Below, one piece after another: positions 16,540 through 24,167 of a stretch of 64,000 bases of DNA. Where the stretch lies: contig NZ_CP089981.1 in NCBI RefSeq assembly GCF_021389975.1, positions 3,187,501-3,251,500 of the forward strand. The letters run 5' to 3'. A program made the position numbers and the translations under genes. Positions within the stretch are counted from its first letter, which is position 1, and every line of letters begins with the position of its first letter. Under the pieces are notes generated by a model. That model had not been told where the DNA came from. It did not search any database and saw nothing but the letters and a program-made list of their open reading frames with translations. Source of the stretch: Fulvivirga ulvae. GTDB taxonomy: Bacteria; Bacteroidota; Bacteroidia; Cytophagales; Cyclobacteriaceae.

Positions 16540-17313
16540 ATGATTCATTACAAGTCCAGAGAAGAGGTAGAACTTATAAAGGAAAGTGCTTTAATACTTG
16601 GCAAGGCACACGGAGAAGTGGCTAAAATGGTTAAGCCGGGTGTGAAAACCATAGAGCTTGATCAGATTGCGGAGGAATTTATAAGAGATCATGGTGGGGT
16701 TCCCTCCTTTAAGAATTATAACGGGTTTCCCTCATCATTATGTATATCCCTGAACGAAAATGTTGTTCATGGTTTTCCGAGTGAGTATGAGTTAAAGGAG
16801 GGAGATATAATTTCTGTTGACTGTGGAGTGTATTATAAAAGCTTTCACAGTGACTCGGCTTATACTTATCCCGTTGGGGAAGTATCGAGGGAAGTTATGC
16901 AATTGTTGAAAGTGACAAAAGAGTCACTATACAAAGGAATTGAAATGGCCGTTTATGGCAATAGAATTGGAGATTTGGCCTATGCTATTCAAAATCATGT
17001 CGAACAGTATGGGTATGGAGTTGTAAGAGAGTTAGTTGGTCATGGGATAGGGAGAGATCTTCATGAGGGTCCGGAAGTGCCGAATTATGGTAAACGAGGT
17101 AAAGGGGCAAAGCTTAAAGAAGGGTTGGTTATAGCTATAGAACCTATGATAAACCTGGGAACCAAGAATGTAGTGCAAGAGGCAGATGGCTGGACAATTC
17201 GAACAGCAGACAGAAGACCCTCAGCGCATTATGAGCATACTGTTGCTATATTTGAGACCGGAACGGAGATCCTAACGACACATAAATTTATAGAAGAGAA
17301 TTTTAAATTTTAA
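16540..17313 (+). CDS. map: Methionine aminopeptidase type I
   Basis: The 257-residue protein is a pita-bread fold metallo-aminopeptidase. Metal ligands are visible in SVDCGVYYKSFHSDSAYT (two Asp), GHGIGRDLHEGP (His), AIEPMIN (Glu) and the late HTVAIFETG (Glu). It removes the initiator methionine after deformylation. It sits six bases after secY and ends one base before infA. Confidence 0.96.
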   Translation: MIHYKSREEVELIKESALILGKAHGEVAKMVKPGVKTIELDQIAEEFIRDHGGVPSFKNYNGFPSSLCISLNENVVHGFPSEYELKEGDIISVDCGVYYKSFHSDSAYTYPVGEVSREVMQLLKVTKESLYKGIEMAVYGNRIGDLAYAIQNHVEQYGYGVVRELVGHGIGRDLHEGPEVPNYGKRGKGAKLKEGLVIAIEPMINLGTKNVVQEADGWTIRTADRRPSAHYEHTVAIFETGTEILTTHKFIEENFKF

Positions 17314-17314
17314 T

Positions 17315-17533
17315 ATGGCTAAGCAAAAATCTATTGAACAGGATGGTACTATTACCGAAGCGCTTTCTAATGCTATGTTTAGAGTTGAATTAGAAAACGG
17401 TCATGAAGTAATAGCGCATATTTCTGGTAAGATGAGAATGAACTATATTAAAATTTTACCTGGTGACAAGGTTAAGCTGGAAATGTCACCATATGATTTG
17501 ACTAAAGGACGAATTGTTTATCGATATAAGTAA
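17315..17533 (+). CDS. infA: Translation initiation factor IF-1
   Basis: The 72-residue S1/OB-fold protein starts MAKQKSIEQDGTITEALSNA and includes GHEVIAHISGKMRMNYIKILPGD in parts. IF-1 occludes the A site during initiation. Length and position between map and rpmJ are typical. Confidence 0.97.
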   Translation: MAKQKSIEQDGTITEALSNAMFRVELENGHEVIAHISGKMRMNYIKILPGDKVKLEMSPYDLTKGRIVYRYK

Positions 17534-17541
17534 TTGAAAAA

Positions 17542-17658
17542 ATGAAAGTTAAAGCGTCAGTAAAGAAGCGTAGCGCTGATTGTAAGATAATCAGAAGAAA
17601 AGGAAAGGTTTACGTGATTAATAAAAAGAATCCTAGATTTAAACAAAGACAAGGCTAA
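17542..17658 (+). CDS. rpmJ: 50S ribosomal protein L36, zinc-free form
   Basis: A 38-residue reading frame from ATG 17542 to TAA 17656-17658 begins MKVKASVKKRSADCKIIRR and ends NPRFKQRQG, the full length and ends of L36. The C-x2-C-x12-C-x4-H zinc knuckle is mostly lost: only Cys14 remains, and the other positions are Arg/Ser, Asn and Phe. L36 organises 23S rRNA near the L7/L12 stalk base. It lies between infA (8-base gap) and rpsM (5-base gap). Confidence 0.95.
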   Translation: MKVKASVKKRSADCKIIRRKGKVYVINKKNPRFKQRQG

Positions 17659-17663
17659 GCACT

Positions 17664-18041
17664 ATGGCAAGAATTGCAGGAGTAGATATCCCGGATAACA
17701 AAAGAGGTGAAATTGCCCTTACCTACATATTTGGTATAGGCAGAAGCACAGCTCAGAGAATTTTAACTGAAGCAGGTGTTGACTGGGATAAAAAAGTACA
17801 GGATTGGACAGATGATGAATCTACGGCAATCCGTAATATTATCAGCGAGAACTTCAAAGTAGAAGGTGTCCTGAAATCGGAAATACAAATGAGTATAAAG
17901 CGATTAATGGATATTGGGTGCTACCGTGGTTTGAGACATAGAAAGAGCCTTCCGGTTAGAGGTCAAAGAACAAAGAATAATTCTAGGACCAGAAAAGGTA
18001 AGAGGAAAACTGTTGCCAATAAAAAGAAAGCAACGAAATAA
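17664..18041 (+). CDS. rpsM: 30S ribosomal protein S13
   Basis: The 125-residue protein begins MARIAGVDIPDNKRGEIALTY in parts and ends with a basic tail after RGLRHRKSLPVRGQRTKNNSRTRKG. S13 lies in the head and contacts the P-site tRNA and the large subunit. In E. coli the alpha operon starts with this gene; here it continues the superoperon. Confidence 0.97.
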   Translation: MARIAGVDIPDNKRGEIALTYIFGIGRSTAQRILTEAGVDWDKKVQDWTDDESTAIRNIISENFKVEGVLKSEIQMSIKRLMDIGCYRGLRHRKSLPVRGQRTKNNSRTRKGKRKTVANKKKATK

Positions 18042-18062
18042 GATAAAATAGCGTAACGCAAA

Positions 18063-18455
18063 ATGGCACAAAAAAGAAAAGATAAAGCAAAAAAGCGCGT
18101 AGTAGCTGTTGAGGCTATTGGTCAGGCTCATATAAAAGCTTCGTTCAATAATATTATCATTTCGCTGACTAATACTTCAGGGCAGGTAATATCTTGGGCT
18201 TCTGCTGGTAAAATGGGTTTCAAAGGGTCTAAGAAGAACACACCTTATGCTGCCCAAATGGCGGCTCAGGACTGTGCTCAGAGAGCATATGATCAGGGAT
18301 TAAGAAAAGTAGAGGTATATGTGAAGGGCCCCGGTGCAGGTAGGGAATCTGCTATTCGAACAATCCAGAATACAGGTATAGAAATCACAACCATAAAGGA
18401 TGTGACTCCGTTACCTCACAATGGTTGTAGACCACCTAAGAGACGTAGAGTATAA
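18063..18455 (+). CDS. rpsK: 30S ribosomal protein S11
   Basis: The 130-residue protein has the S11 core: ASFNNIIISLTNTSGQVISW, then KGPGAGRESAIRTIQNTGIE and the closing PHNGCRPPKRRRV. It forms the platform near the E site. Twenty-one bases separate it from rpsM. Confidence 0.97.
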   Translation: MAQKRKDKAKKRVVAVEAIGQAHIKASFNNIIISLTNTSGQVISWASAGKMGFKGSKKNTPYAAQMAAQDCAQRAYDQGLRKVEVYVKGPGAGRESAIRTIQNTGIEITTIKDVTPLPHNGCRPPKRRRV

Positions 18456-18480
18456 TTTATAAAGAGAAAAGAATTTTATA

Positions 18481-19086
18481 ATGGCAAGATATAGAGGTCC
18501 GAAAGCAAAAGTAGCTAGAAGATTTAATGAGCCGATTTTTGGCCCTAGTAAAGCACTGCAAAAGAAAAGCTATCCTCCAGGACAACATGGTAGGGGTAGA
18601 AGAAAGAAGCAGTCTGAATATGCTATTCAGTTAATGGAAAAGCAGAAGGCCAAATATACTTATGGCGTTTTGGAGAAGCAATTTGCTAATCTTTTTGATA
18701 AAGCTTCCAGAAAATCAGGTATTACAGGTGAGATCCTTTTACAACTTCTTGAGTCTAGATTGGATAATACAGTATTCAGACTTGGAATCGCTCCTTCAAG
18801 AAGAGCGGCACGACAACTGGTACTTCACAAGCATATAGTGGTTAATGGATCAATAGTAAATATTCCTTCTTATTCATTGAAACCTGGTGATACTGTAGCT
18901 GTACGGGAAAGATCAAAGTCTTTAGAGACAATTACAGATAGTCTGGCTACACATGGGGTGAAGAAATACCCATGGTTAGAATGGGATGGAAGTGAAATGG
19001 TAGGAAAGTTAGTTGCTATGCCTCAGAGAGATGAAATTCCTGAGAATATTAATGAGCAGCTGATTGTCGAGCTTTACTCGAAGTAA
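18481..19086 (+). CDS. rpsD: 30S ribosomal protein S4
   Basis: The 201-residue protein has the S4 N-terminus (MARYRGPKAKVARRFNEPIF), the YPPGQHGRGRRKKQSEY stretch and the S4 RNA-binding domain (LESRLDNTVFRLGIAPSRRAARQLV, in parts). S4 starts 16S assembly and in E. coli represses the alpha operon. A strong hairpin lies immediately after this gene, before rpoA. Confidence 0.97.
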   Translation: MARYRGPKAKVARRFNEPIFGPSKALQKKSYPPGQHGRGRRKKQSEYAIQLMEKQKAKYTYGVLEKQFANLFDKASRKSGITGEILLQLLESRLDNTVFRLGIAPSRRAARQLVLHKHIVVNGSIVNIPSYSLKPGDTVAVRERSKSLETITDSLATHGVKKYPWLEWDGSEMVGKLVAMPQRDEIPENINEQLIVELYSK

Positions 19087-19102
19087 TCATTAAAATATTA
19101 TT

Positions 19103-19130
19103 AGCCTGGTACTTATACAAGTATCGGGCT
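19103..19130 (+). promoter_or_regulatory. 12-bp hairpin between rpsD and rpoA
   Basis: AGCCTGGTACTT (19103-19114) pairs along its whole length with AAGTATCGGGCT (19119-19130), with two G-U pairs and a four-base ATAC loop. No T-run follows, so it is not a standard terminator. It lies 24 bases before the rpoA start and could be a processing site, an attenuator or a protein-binding site. Confidence 0.55.
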
Positions 19131-19153
19131 ATAACTATAAAAGTTAAAAACCT

Positions 19154-20143
19154 ATGTCAATTTTAGCATTTCAAATGCCTGACAAAGTCGTGATGGAAAA
19201 AGCGGATGATTTTCACGGCTTGTTCACTTTTAAACCGCTTGAAAAGGGTTACGGTGTTACTATTGGTAATGCTTTAAGGAGAATATTATTGTCTTCTTTG
19301 GAAGGATATGCTATAACTGGTGTTAAGATACCAGGTGTTTTGCATGAATTCTCGACAATTGAAGGTGTGGTAGAAGATGTGTCCGAAATCATCTTAAATC
19401 TTAAGATGGTTAGATTCAAGAAAGTGGGTGAGTCTTTTGATAATAAGATTTCTATTTCGGTAAAGAATCAGAAGGAATTGAAAGCGGGAGATATTGCGAA
19501 AGGTACGTCGGCTTTTGAAATACTAAACCCGGATTTGGTTATCTGCAACCTTGATGAGTCTGTGGACCTTGAAGTTGAGTTGACGATCGAGAAAGGGAGA
19601 GGATATGTACCTGCGGAGGAAAATAAGCCATCTGAGCAAGTATTTGGGTATATTCCGATAGACGCAATATTTACTCCAATAAAGAATGTAAAATATAGTA
19701 TAGAAAATACCAGGGTAGAGCAAAAAACTGACTACGAACAACTGGTACTTGATATTGAAACAGACGGATCAATTCATCCGGAAAAGGCACTAGAGGGTGC
19801 TGCTCATATCTTGATCCAGCATTTTATGCTGTTCTCAGATAAGTCAATTGAACTAGAGACTGATAAGGGTGGAGAAATCGAGCAAGTGGATGAGGAGATG
19901 TTACACATGAGGAAGTTGTTGAAAACTTCTCTGAATGATCTGGATCTTTCGGTAAGGGCATATAACTGTTTGAAAGCAGCGGATGTTAAAACACTGGGTG
20001 ATTTGGTGAGGTTGGAAATATCCGATATGATGAAATTCAGAAACTTCGGTAAGAAGTCTTTGGCTGAGCTTGAGCAGTTGGTTCAGGACAAGAATTTGAC
20101 ATTTGGTATGGACTTGTCCAAGTATAAACTTGATGAAGAATAG
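19154..20143 (+). CDS. rpoA: DNA-directed RNA polymerase subunit alpha
   Basis: The 329-residue protein has the N-terminal dimerisation domain (GYGVTIGNALRRILLSSLEGYAI in parts, and EGVVEDVSEIILNLK) and a C-terminal helix-hairpin-helix domain (about residues 250-329; LSVRAYNCLKAADVKTLGDLV, in parts). It is the scaffold for beta and beta-prime and contacts promoter UP elements and activators. It sits between rpsD and rplQ as in most bacteria. Confidence 0.98.
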   Translation: MSILAFQMPDKVVMEKADDFHGLFTFKPLEKGYGVTIGNALRRILLSSLEGYAITGVKIPGVLHEFSTIEGVVEDVSEIILNLKMVRFKKVGESFDNKISISVKNQKELKAGDIAKGTSAFEILNPDLVICNLDESVDLEVELTIEKGRGYVPAEENKPSEQVFGYIPIDAIFTPIKNVKYSIENTRVEQKTDYEQLVLDIETDGSIHPEKALEGAAHILIQHFMLFSDKSIELETDKGGEIEQVDEEMLHMRKLLKTSLNDLDLSVRAYNCLKAADVKTLGDLVRLEISDMMKFRNFGKKSLAELEQLVQDKNLTFGMDLSKYKLDEE

Positions 20144-20148
20144 TAAAA

Positions 20149-20727
20149 ATGAGACACGGGAAAAAAATTAATCATTTAAGCAGAACAGCTCCTCATAGGA
20201 AAGCCATGCTATCTAATATGGCTACATCTTTGATCCTTAATAAAAGGATTACAACAACAGTAGCTAAAGCAAAAGCTCTAAGAAAATACGTTGAGCCTTT
20301 ATTGACTAAGGCAAAAGAAGACACCACTCATTCAAGAAGGGTTGTTTTCTCATATCTTAATGATAAGGAGTCAGTAAAGACTTTATTTGATGAGGTAGCA
20401 GAAAAGATAACTGACAGACCGGGTGGGTACACCAGGATTTTAAAAACAGGTAACAGACTAGGCGATAACGCAGATATGTGCATCATCGAACTTGTAGATT
20501 ATAATGAGTTGTTGCTTGGTGGAGAGAAAGTCGAAAAGTCCAAGACTCGTAGAAGTCGTAGAGGGGGTAAAAAATCTGCTGATGCTAAGGCGGAAGCTGG
20601 CGAAAGTGCTGTTGAGGAAAAAAAGGCTAAAGCACCTAAAGCTGAAGCGAAGAAAGAGAAGAAGGCTGATACTAAAACTGACGAGTCAGATACTGAGAAC
20701 ACTGAAGAAAGCAAAACTGAAAAGTGA
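20149..20727 (+). CDS. rplQ: 50S ribosomal protein L17 with long charged C-terminal tail
   Basis: Residues 1-125 match L17 (MRHGKKINHLSRTAPHRKAM, and TKAKEDTTHSRRVVFSYL). Residues about 126-192 are an added low-complexity Lys/Ala/Glu tail, roughly half again the length of the E. coli protein. The tail is likely disordered. It ends the superoperon: a clear terminator follows. Confidence 0.96.
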   Translation: MRHGKKINHLSRTAPHRKAMLSNMATSLILNKRITTTVAKAKALRKYVEPLLTKAKEDTTHSRRVVFSYLNDKESVKTLFDEVAEKITDRPGGYTRILKTGNRLGDNADMCIIELVDYNELLLGGEKVEKSKTRRSRRGGKKSADAKAEAGESAVEEKKAKAPKAEAKKEKKADTKTDESDTENTEESKTEK

Positions 20728-20750
20728 GATTGAAAATTGTTATAAAATTG

Positions 20751-20783
20751 AAGGGATTGGATTTATATCTGATCCCTTTTTTT
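20751..20783 (+). terminator. Terminator of the ribosomal superoperon
   Basis: AAGGGAT (20751-20757) pairs with ATCCCTT (20772-20778) around a 14-base loop and runs into seven T residues. It lies 24 bases after the rplQ stop. Confidence 0.8.
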
Positions 20784-20790
20784 ATTTTTG
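20783..20790 (+). promoter_or_regulatory. Putative carA promoter -7 element
   Basis: TATTTTTG matches TAnnTTTG, directly downstream of the superoperon terminator and 57 bases before carA. A TTG at 20757-20759 is 23 bases upstream, slightly long. The motif overlaps the T-tract, so chance agreement is possible. Confidence 0.35.
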
Positions 20791-20847
20791 TACAACAAAT
20801 TTTAAGAGCTTATAATAAAAATACCAAGGCTATAGGAGTTATAAATT

Positions 20848-21906
20848 ATGCAAATGAAGTTACAACATAAGGACAAAGCATACTTATTGTTAGAGGACGG
20901 TTCAATATTTGAAGGGAGTGCAATAGGGAAGCGCGGCACCCGTGGGGGCGAGATTTGTTTTAACACCGGTATGACCGGATATCAGGAAATTTATACCGAT
21001 CCTTCATATTATGGGCAGATCATTGTAAATACCAATAGCCATATAGGCAATTACGGAATTATTGATGTGGAGCAGGAGTCAGACACTCCAAAGATTAGTG
21101 GACTGGTTGTAAATGACTACTCTTATATATACAGTAGAAAATTAGCTACGGAGAGTTTGCAGGACTATCTGGAGAGAAATGAAGTTGTGGGTATTGCTGA
21201 TATTGATACTAGAATGTTAGTTAGGCACATCAGGAGTAAGGGTGCGATGAATGCTATAATCTCATCTGAATTAAAGGGAGAGGATCTTCAGGCTGAATTG
21301 GAAAAAGTTCCGTCAATGGCGGGGCTTGAGTTGTCATCACTCGTTTCTACGAAGGAAAGTTACTTTATTGGGGACGAGAAGTCCCCGATTAAGGTGGCCG
21401 TGTTGGATTTAGGAGTCAAAACAAGCATATTGAGTAACCTTGCATCCAGAGGAGTTTATTGTAAAGTTTTTCCGGCGCGAAGTTCTTATGAAGAAATGAG
21501 AACCTGGGCTCCGGATGGCTATTTTATTTCAAATGGTCCGGGAGACCCTGCGGCCATGCAATACGCAGTGGATACAGTAAAGGATATACTGGCGGATAAT
21601 CAACCATTATTTGGCATATGTCTAGGCCATCAGATATTAGCTCTGGCTTGTGGAGTATCTACTTATAAAATGCACCACGGCCATCGAGGACTGAACCATC
21701 CAATTAAGAATTTGACAATCGGGCTTTGTGAAGTGACATCACAAAATCATGGGTTCTCTATTTCAGAGGAAGATGTAAAAGCATCTGAAATAGTTGAGGC
21801 AACACATATACATTTGAATGACCATACAGTAGCAGGCATTAAGGTGAAGGGTAGGAAGGCATTTTCTGTACAATATCATCCTGAGGCTTCCCCCTGGTCC
21901 TCATGA
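20848..21906 (+). CDS. carA: Carbamoyl-phosphate synthase small subunit, frameshifted near the 3' end
   Basis: The frame encodes 352 residues of CarA, the glutaminase subunit that supplies ammonia for carbamoyl phosphate in arginine and pyrimidine synthesis. The CarA domain (GEICFNTGMTGYQEIYTDPSY) and the class I amidotransferase domain are present, with nucleophile in GICLGHQ and the HPE dyad in YHPEASP. After ASP the frame reads WSS and stops. Removing one C from the C5 run at 21890-21894 restores GPHDSRYLFDEFVELIKSK and a stop at 21955, giving 368 residues, the normal length. All catalytic residues precede the shift. Either a sequencing error or a real C-terminal truncation; carB is not in the window. 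Confidence 0.9.
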   Translation: MQMKLQHKDKAYLLLEDGSIFEGSAIGKRGTRGGEICFNTGMTGYQEIYTDPSYYGQIIVNTNSHIGNYGIIDVEQESDTPKISGLVVNDYSYIYSRKLATESLQDYLERNEVVGIADIDTRMLVRHIRSKGAMNAIISSELKGEDLQAELEKVPSMAGLELSSLVSTKESYFIGDEKSPIKVAVLDLGVKTSILSNLASRGVYCKVFPARSSYEEMRTWAPDGYFISNGPGDPAAMQYAVDTVKDILADNQPLFGICLGHQILALACGVSTYKMHHGHRGLNHPIKNLTIGLCEVTSQNHGFSISEEDVKASEIVEATHIHLNDHTVAGIKVKGRKAFSVQYHPEASPWSS

Positions 21907-21961
21907 TTCACGTTATCTTTTTGATGAATTTGTTGAATTAATAAAATCTAAATAATAGATC

Positions 21962-23236
21962 ATGAGTTTAATCGAAAGTATCCACGCAAGGCAAATCCTT
22001 GACTCCCGGGGAAACCCAACAGTAGAAGTAGATGTAGTAACAGAAAATGGTATTCTGGGAAGAGCAGCTGTACCGTCAGGGGCATCTACTGGTAAATATG
22101 AAGCTGTAGAATTGAGAGATGGTAATAAAAAGATTTACATGGGCAAGGGCGTTTTAAAGGCCGTTGATAATGTAAATAGTATCTTAGCCGAAGAGCTGAT
22201 TGGTTTTTCAGTTTATGACCAGAATCTGCTGGACAAGATCATGCTTGAAGCAGATGGTACTGAAAATAAAGCTAAACTGGGAGCTAATGCTATCCTCGGT
22301 ACTTCGTTGGCAATTGCTAAAGCGGCAGCGCAAGAGTCGGGCCAGTCACTTTTCAGATATATAGGAGGAGTGAATGCAAATACACTTCCTGTTCCTATGA
22401 TGAATATTTTAAACGGAGGAAGCCATGCTGATAATGCGATCGATTTTCAGGAGTTTATGGTGATGCCTGTAAAAGCTGATACCTTTTCTGAATCGTTAAG
22501 AATGGGGACAGAAGTGTTTCATCATCTGAAAAAAGTTTTGTCAGGTAAAGGCTTATCTACTAATGTAGGCGATGAAGGTGGTTTTGCTCCTAATATTACA
22601 TCTAATGAAGAAGCCATTGAGGTAGTTTTGAAAGCCATCGAAAAGGCTGGATATAAACCTGGTGAAGATATTTTTATCGCTATGGATGCAGCATCTTCGG
22701 AGTTTTACGATACTAAAAACAAGGTTTACAACTTTGCTTCAACTGGTCAAAAACTATCTTCGGATGAAATGGTTGATTATTGGGCGTCATGGGTAAGCAA
22801 ATATCCTATTATTTCAATTGAAGATGGTATGGAGGAAGATGATTGGAATGGCTGGAAGAAATTAACTGAAAAAATAGGGAAAAAGGTACAGTTGGTTGGA
22901 GATGATCTTTTTGTTACCAACGTTAAAAAACTTCAAGAGGGTATCAATCAGGGAGTTGCCAATTCAATTCTTGTAAAGGTTAATCAAATTGGATCATTAA
23001 CAGAGACAATCAATACGGTAAATCTTGCAAAACAGAATTCTTACAAGAGTGTAATGTCTCATCGTTCTGGAGAAACTGAAGATAATACTATTGCTGATCT
23101 CGCGGTAGCTTTAAACACCGGACAAATTAAAACCGGTTCAGCTTCAAGATCAGATAGAATGGCTAAGTATAACCAACTATTGAGAATCGAAGAAGAACTG
23201 GGAGAAACTGCTATTTTTCCTGGGAGAAATTTCTAA
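21962..23236 (+). CDS. eno: Enolase
   Basis: The 424-residue protein converts 2-phosphoglycerate to phosphoenolpyruvate in glycolysis. Family signatures are IHARQILDSRGNPTVEVDV, GDEGGFAPN, SIEDGMEEDDW and SHRSGETEDNTIADLAVA, and the catalytic Lys lies in NSILVKVNQIG. It starts six bases after the frame-corrected end of carA, so the two may be co-transcribed. A strong terminator follows. Confidence 0.98.
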   Translation: MSLIESIHARQILDSRGNPTVEVDVVTENGILGRAAVPSGASTGKYEAVELRDGNKKIYMGKGVLKAVDNVNSILAEELIGFSVYDQNLLDKIMLEADGTENKAKLGANAILGTSLAIAKAAAQESGQSLFRYIGGVNANTLPVPMMNILNGGSHADNAIDFQEFMVMPVKADTFSESLRMGTEVFHHLKKVLSGKGLSTNVGDEGGFAPNITSNEEAIEVVLKAIEKAGYKPGEDIFIAMDAASSEFYDTKNKVYNFASTGQKLSSDEMVDYWASWVSKYPIISIEDGMEEDDWNGWKKLTEKIGKKVQLVGDDLFVTNVKKLQEGINQGVANSILVKVNQIGSLTETINTVNLAKQNSYKSVMSHRSGETEDNTIADLAVALNTGQIKTGSASRSDRMAKYNQLLRIEEELGETAIFPGRNF

Positions 23237-23250
23237 ATATAATTAGACTA

Positions 23251-23290
23251 AAGGCTTCTTGTTACGTTATAGTGTACAGGAAGCCTTTTT
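23251..23290 (+). terminator. Terminator after eno
   Basis: AAGGCTTC (23251-23258) pairs with GAAGCCTT (23280-23287) and is followed by a T-run. It lies 15 bases past the eno stop. Confidence 0.8.
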
Positions 23291-23355
23291 CTATTTTAAT
23301 ATTTCAAAAAAATCTTCTTAACTTAAGGATATATATTTTTTTAACTACAGTGGCT

Positions 23356-23646
23356 ATGAAACTCCCTAAAATCACAAAGAACTTCTTTTTTTTATTTAGT
23401 TTTTTCTTCCTGATATGGATGCTCTTCATTGACGCCAATGATCTGGTTTCTCAAATAAAGTTGAAGAATCAGCTGGAAACCCTGGAGGATGAAAAGGCAT
23501 ATTATTTGCAGAAAATCGAGGAAGTTAAAAAGGATCGGGAGGAATTGCTTAGTAATGATCAGTTGCTTGAAAAATTTGCCCGGGAGAAGTATTATATGAA
23601 AAAAGAGTCCGAAGATTTGTTTGTAGTTGTCGAAGAAGAAAAATGA
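23356..23646 (+). CDS. FtsB/DivIC-family septum formation protein
   Basis: ATG 23356 gives 96 residues; an upstream in-frame extension to 23272 would run into the eno terminator and is rejected. Layout is that of FtsB/DivIC: short cytoplasmic start, one membrane segment (FFFLFSFFFLIWMLF, about residues 10-25), then a coiled coil (QIKLKNQLETLEDEKAYY) and the closing LEKFAREKYYMKK motif. It would act in the divisome with FtsL and FtsQ. The stop overlaps the next start by four bases. Position just after eno is common for this family. Confidence 0.85.
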   Translation: MKLPKITKNFFFLFSFFFLIWMLFIDANDLVSQIKLKNQLETLEDEKAYYLQKIEEVKKDREELLSNDQLLEKFAREKYYMKKESEDLFVVVEEEK

Positions 23647-24167
23647 AAAAACTCATTACCCTGATACTGTTTTGCGGCTTTGCTACTTTGGCATTGGCTC
23701 AGAAAGATGTGGATTTTGATAATAGCCCCAGCTTTAGTGAACGTATATTCTTTGGAGGAGGCTTGGGTTTTTCAGGGAGTAATCAGCAAACAAATATCTC
23801 TTTGTCTCCAATTGTAGGTTACATGATTACCCAGCAATGGTCCGCTGGTGTTGGAGTTACTTATCAGTATATCAAACTCAAAAACTACGATATATCGGAT
23901 AACCTTTGGGGAGGGAATGTTTTCACACGTTACAGTATTAATCAATTTTTTGCACAAGCGGAGTACGACTATATAAATTTTGATTCAAATCTTCTTGATG
24001 ATCAGGATGACAGGGATAGTGCTACCAGATTTTTACTGGGAGGTGGTATATCGCAACCCATAGGTAACAGAGGTGCAATCAATTTATTAGCTATGTATGA
24101 TCTTACATACGGCAATGACAGTCCGTATGACTCACCTTGGGTATTCAGAGTTTATTTCTCCTTCTAA
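23643..24167 (+). CDS. Small outer-membrane beta-barrel protein
   Basis: The 174-residue protein has a clear signal peptide (MKKLITLILFCGFATLALAQ) and alternating hydrophobic strands with glycine/aromatic ends, including FGGGLGFSG, WSAGVGVTYQYI and a C-terminal VFRVYFSF ending in Phe, as in barrel proteins. The function is unknown. It is translationally coupled to the DivIC-like gene (ATGA overlap). Its 3' end overlaps the convergent Ldh-family gene by four bases. Confidence 0.75.
   Translation: MKKLITLILFCGFATLALAQKDVDFDNSPSFSERIFFGGGLGFSGSNQQTNISLSPIVGYMITQQWSAGVGVTYQYIKLKNYDISDNLWGGNVFTRYSINQFFAQAEYDYINFDSNLLDDQDDRDSATRFLLGGGISQPIGNRGAINLLAMYDLTYGNDSPYDSPWVFRVYFSF

Noticed and set aside
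20504..20815. Plus-strand frame overlapping the rplQ tail and its terminator
   Set aside because: It shifts frame within the low-complexity L17 tail and reads through the terminator; not a plausible gene.
23272..23355. Upstream extension of the DivIC-like gene
   Set aside because: The added residues lie in the eno terminator region; ATG 23356 gives the usual family layout.
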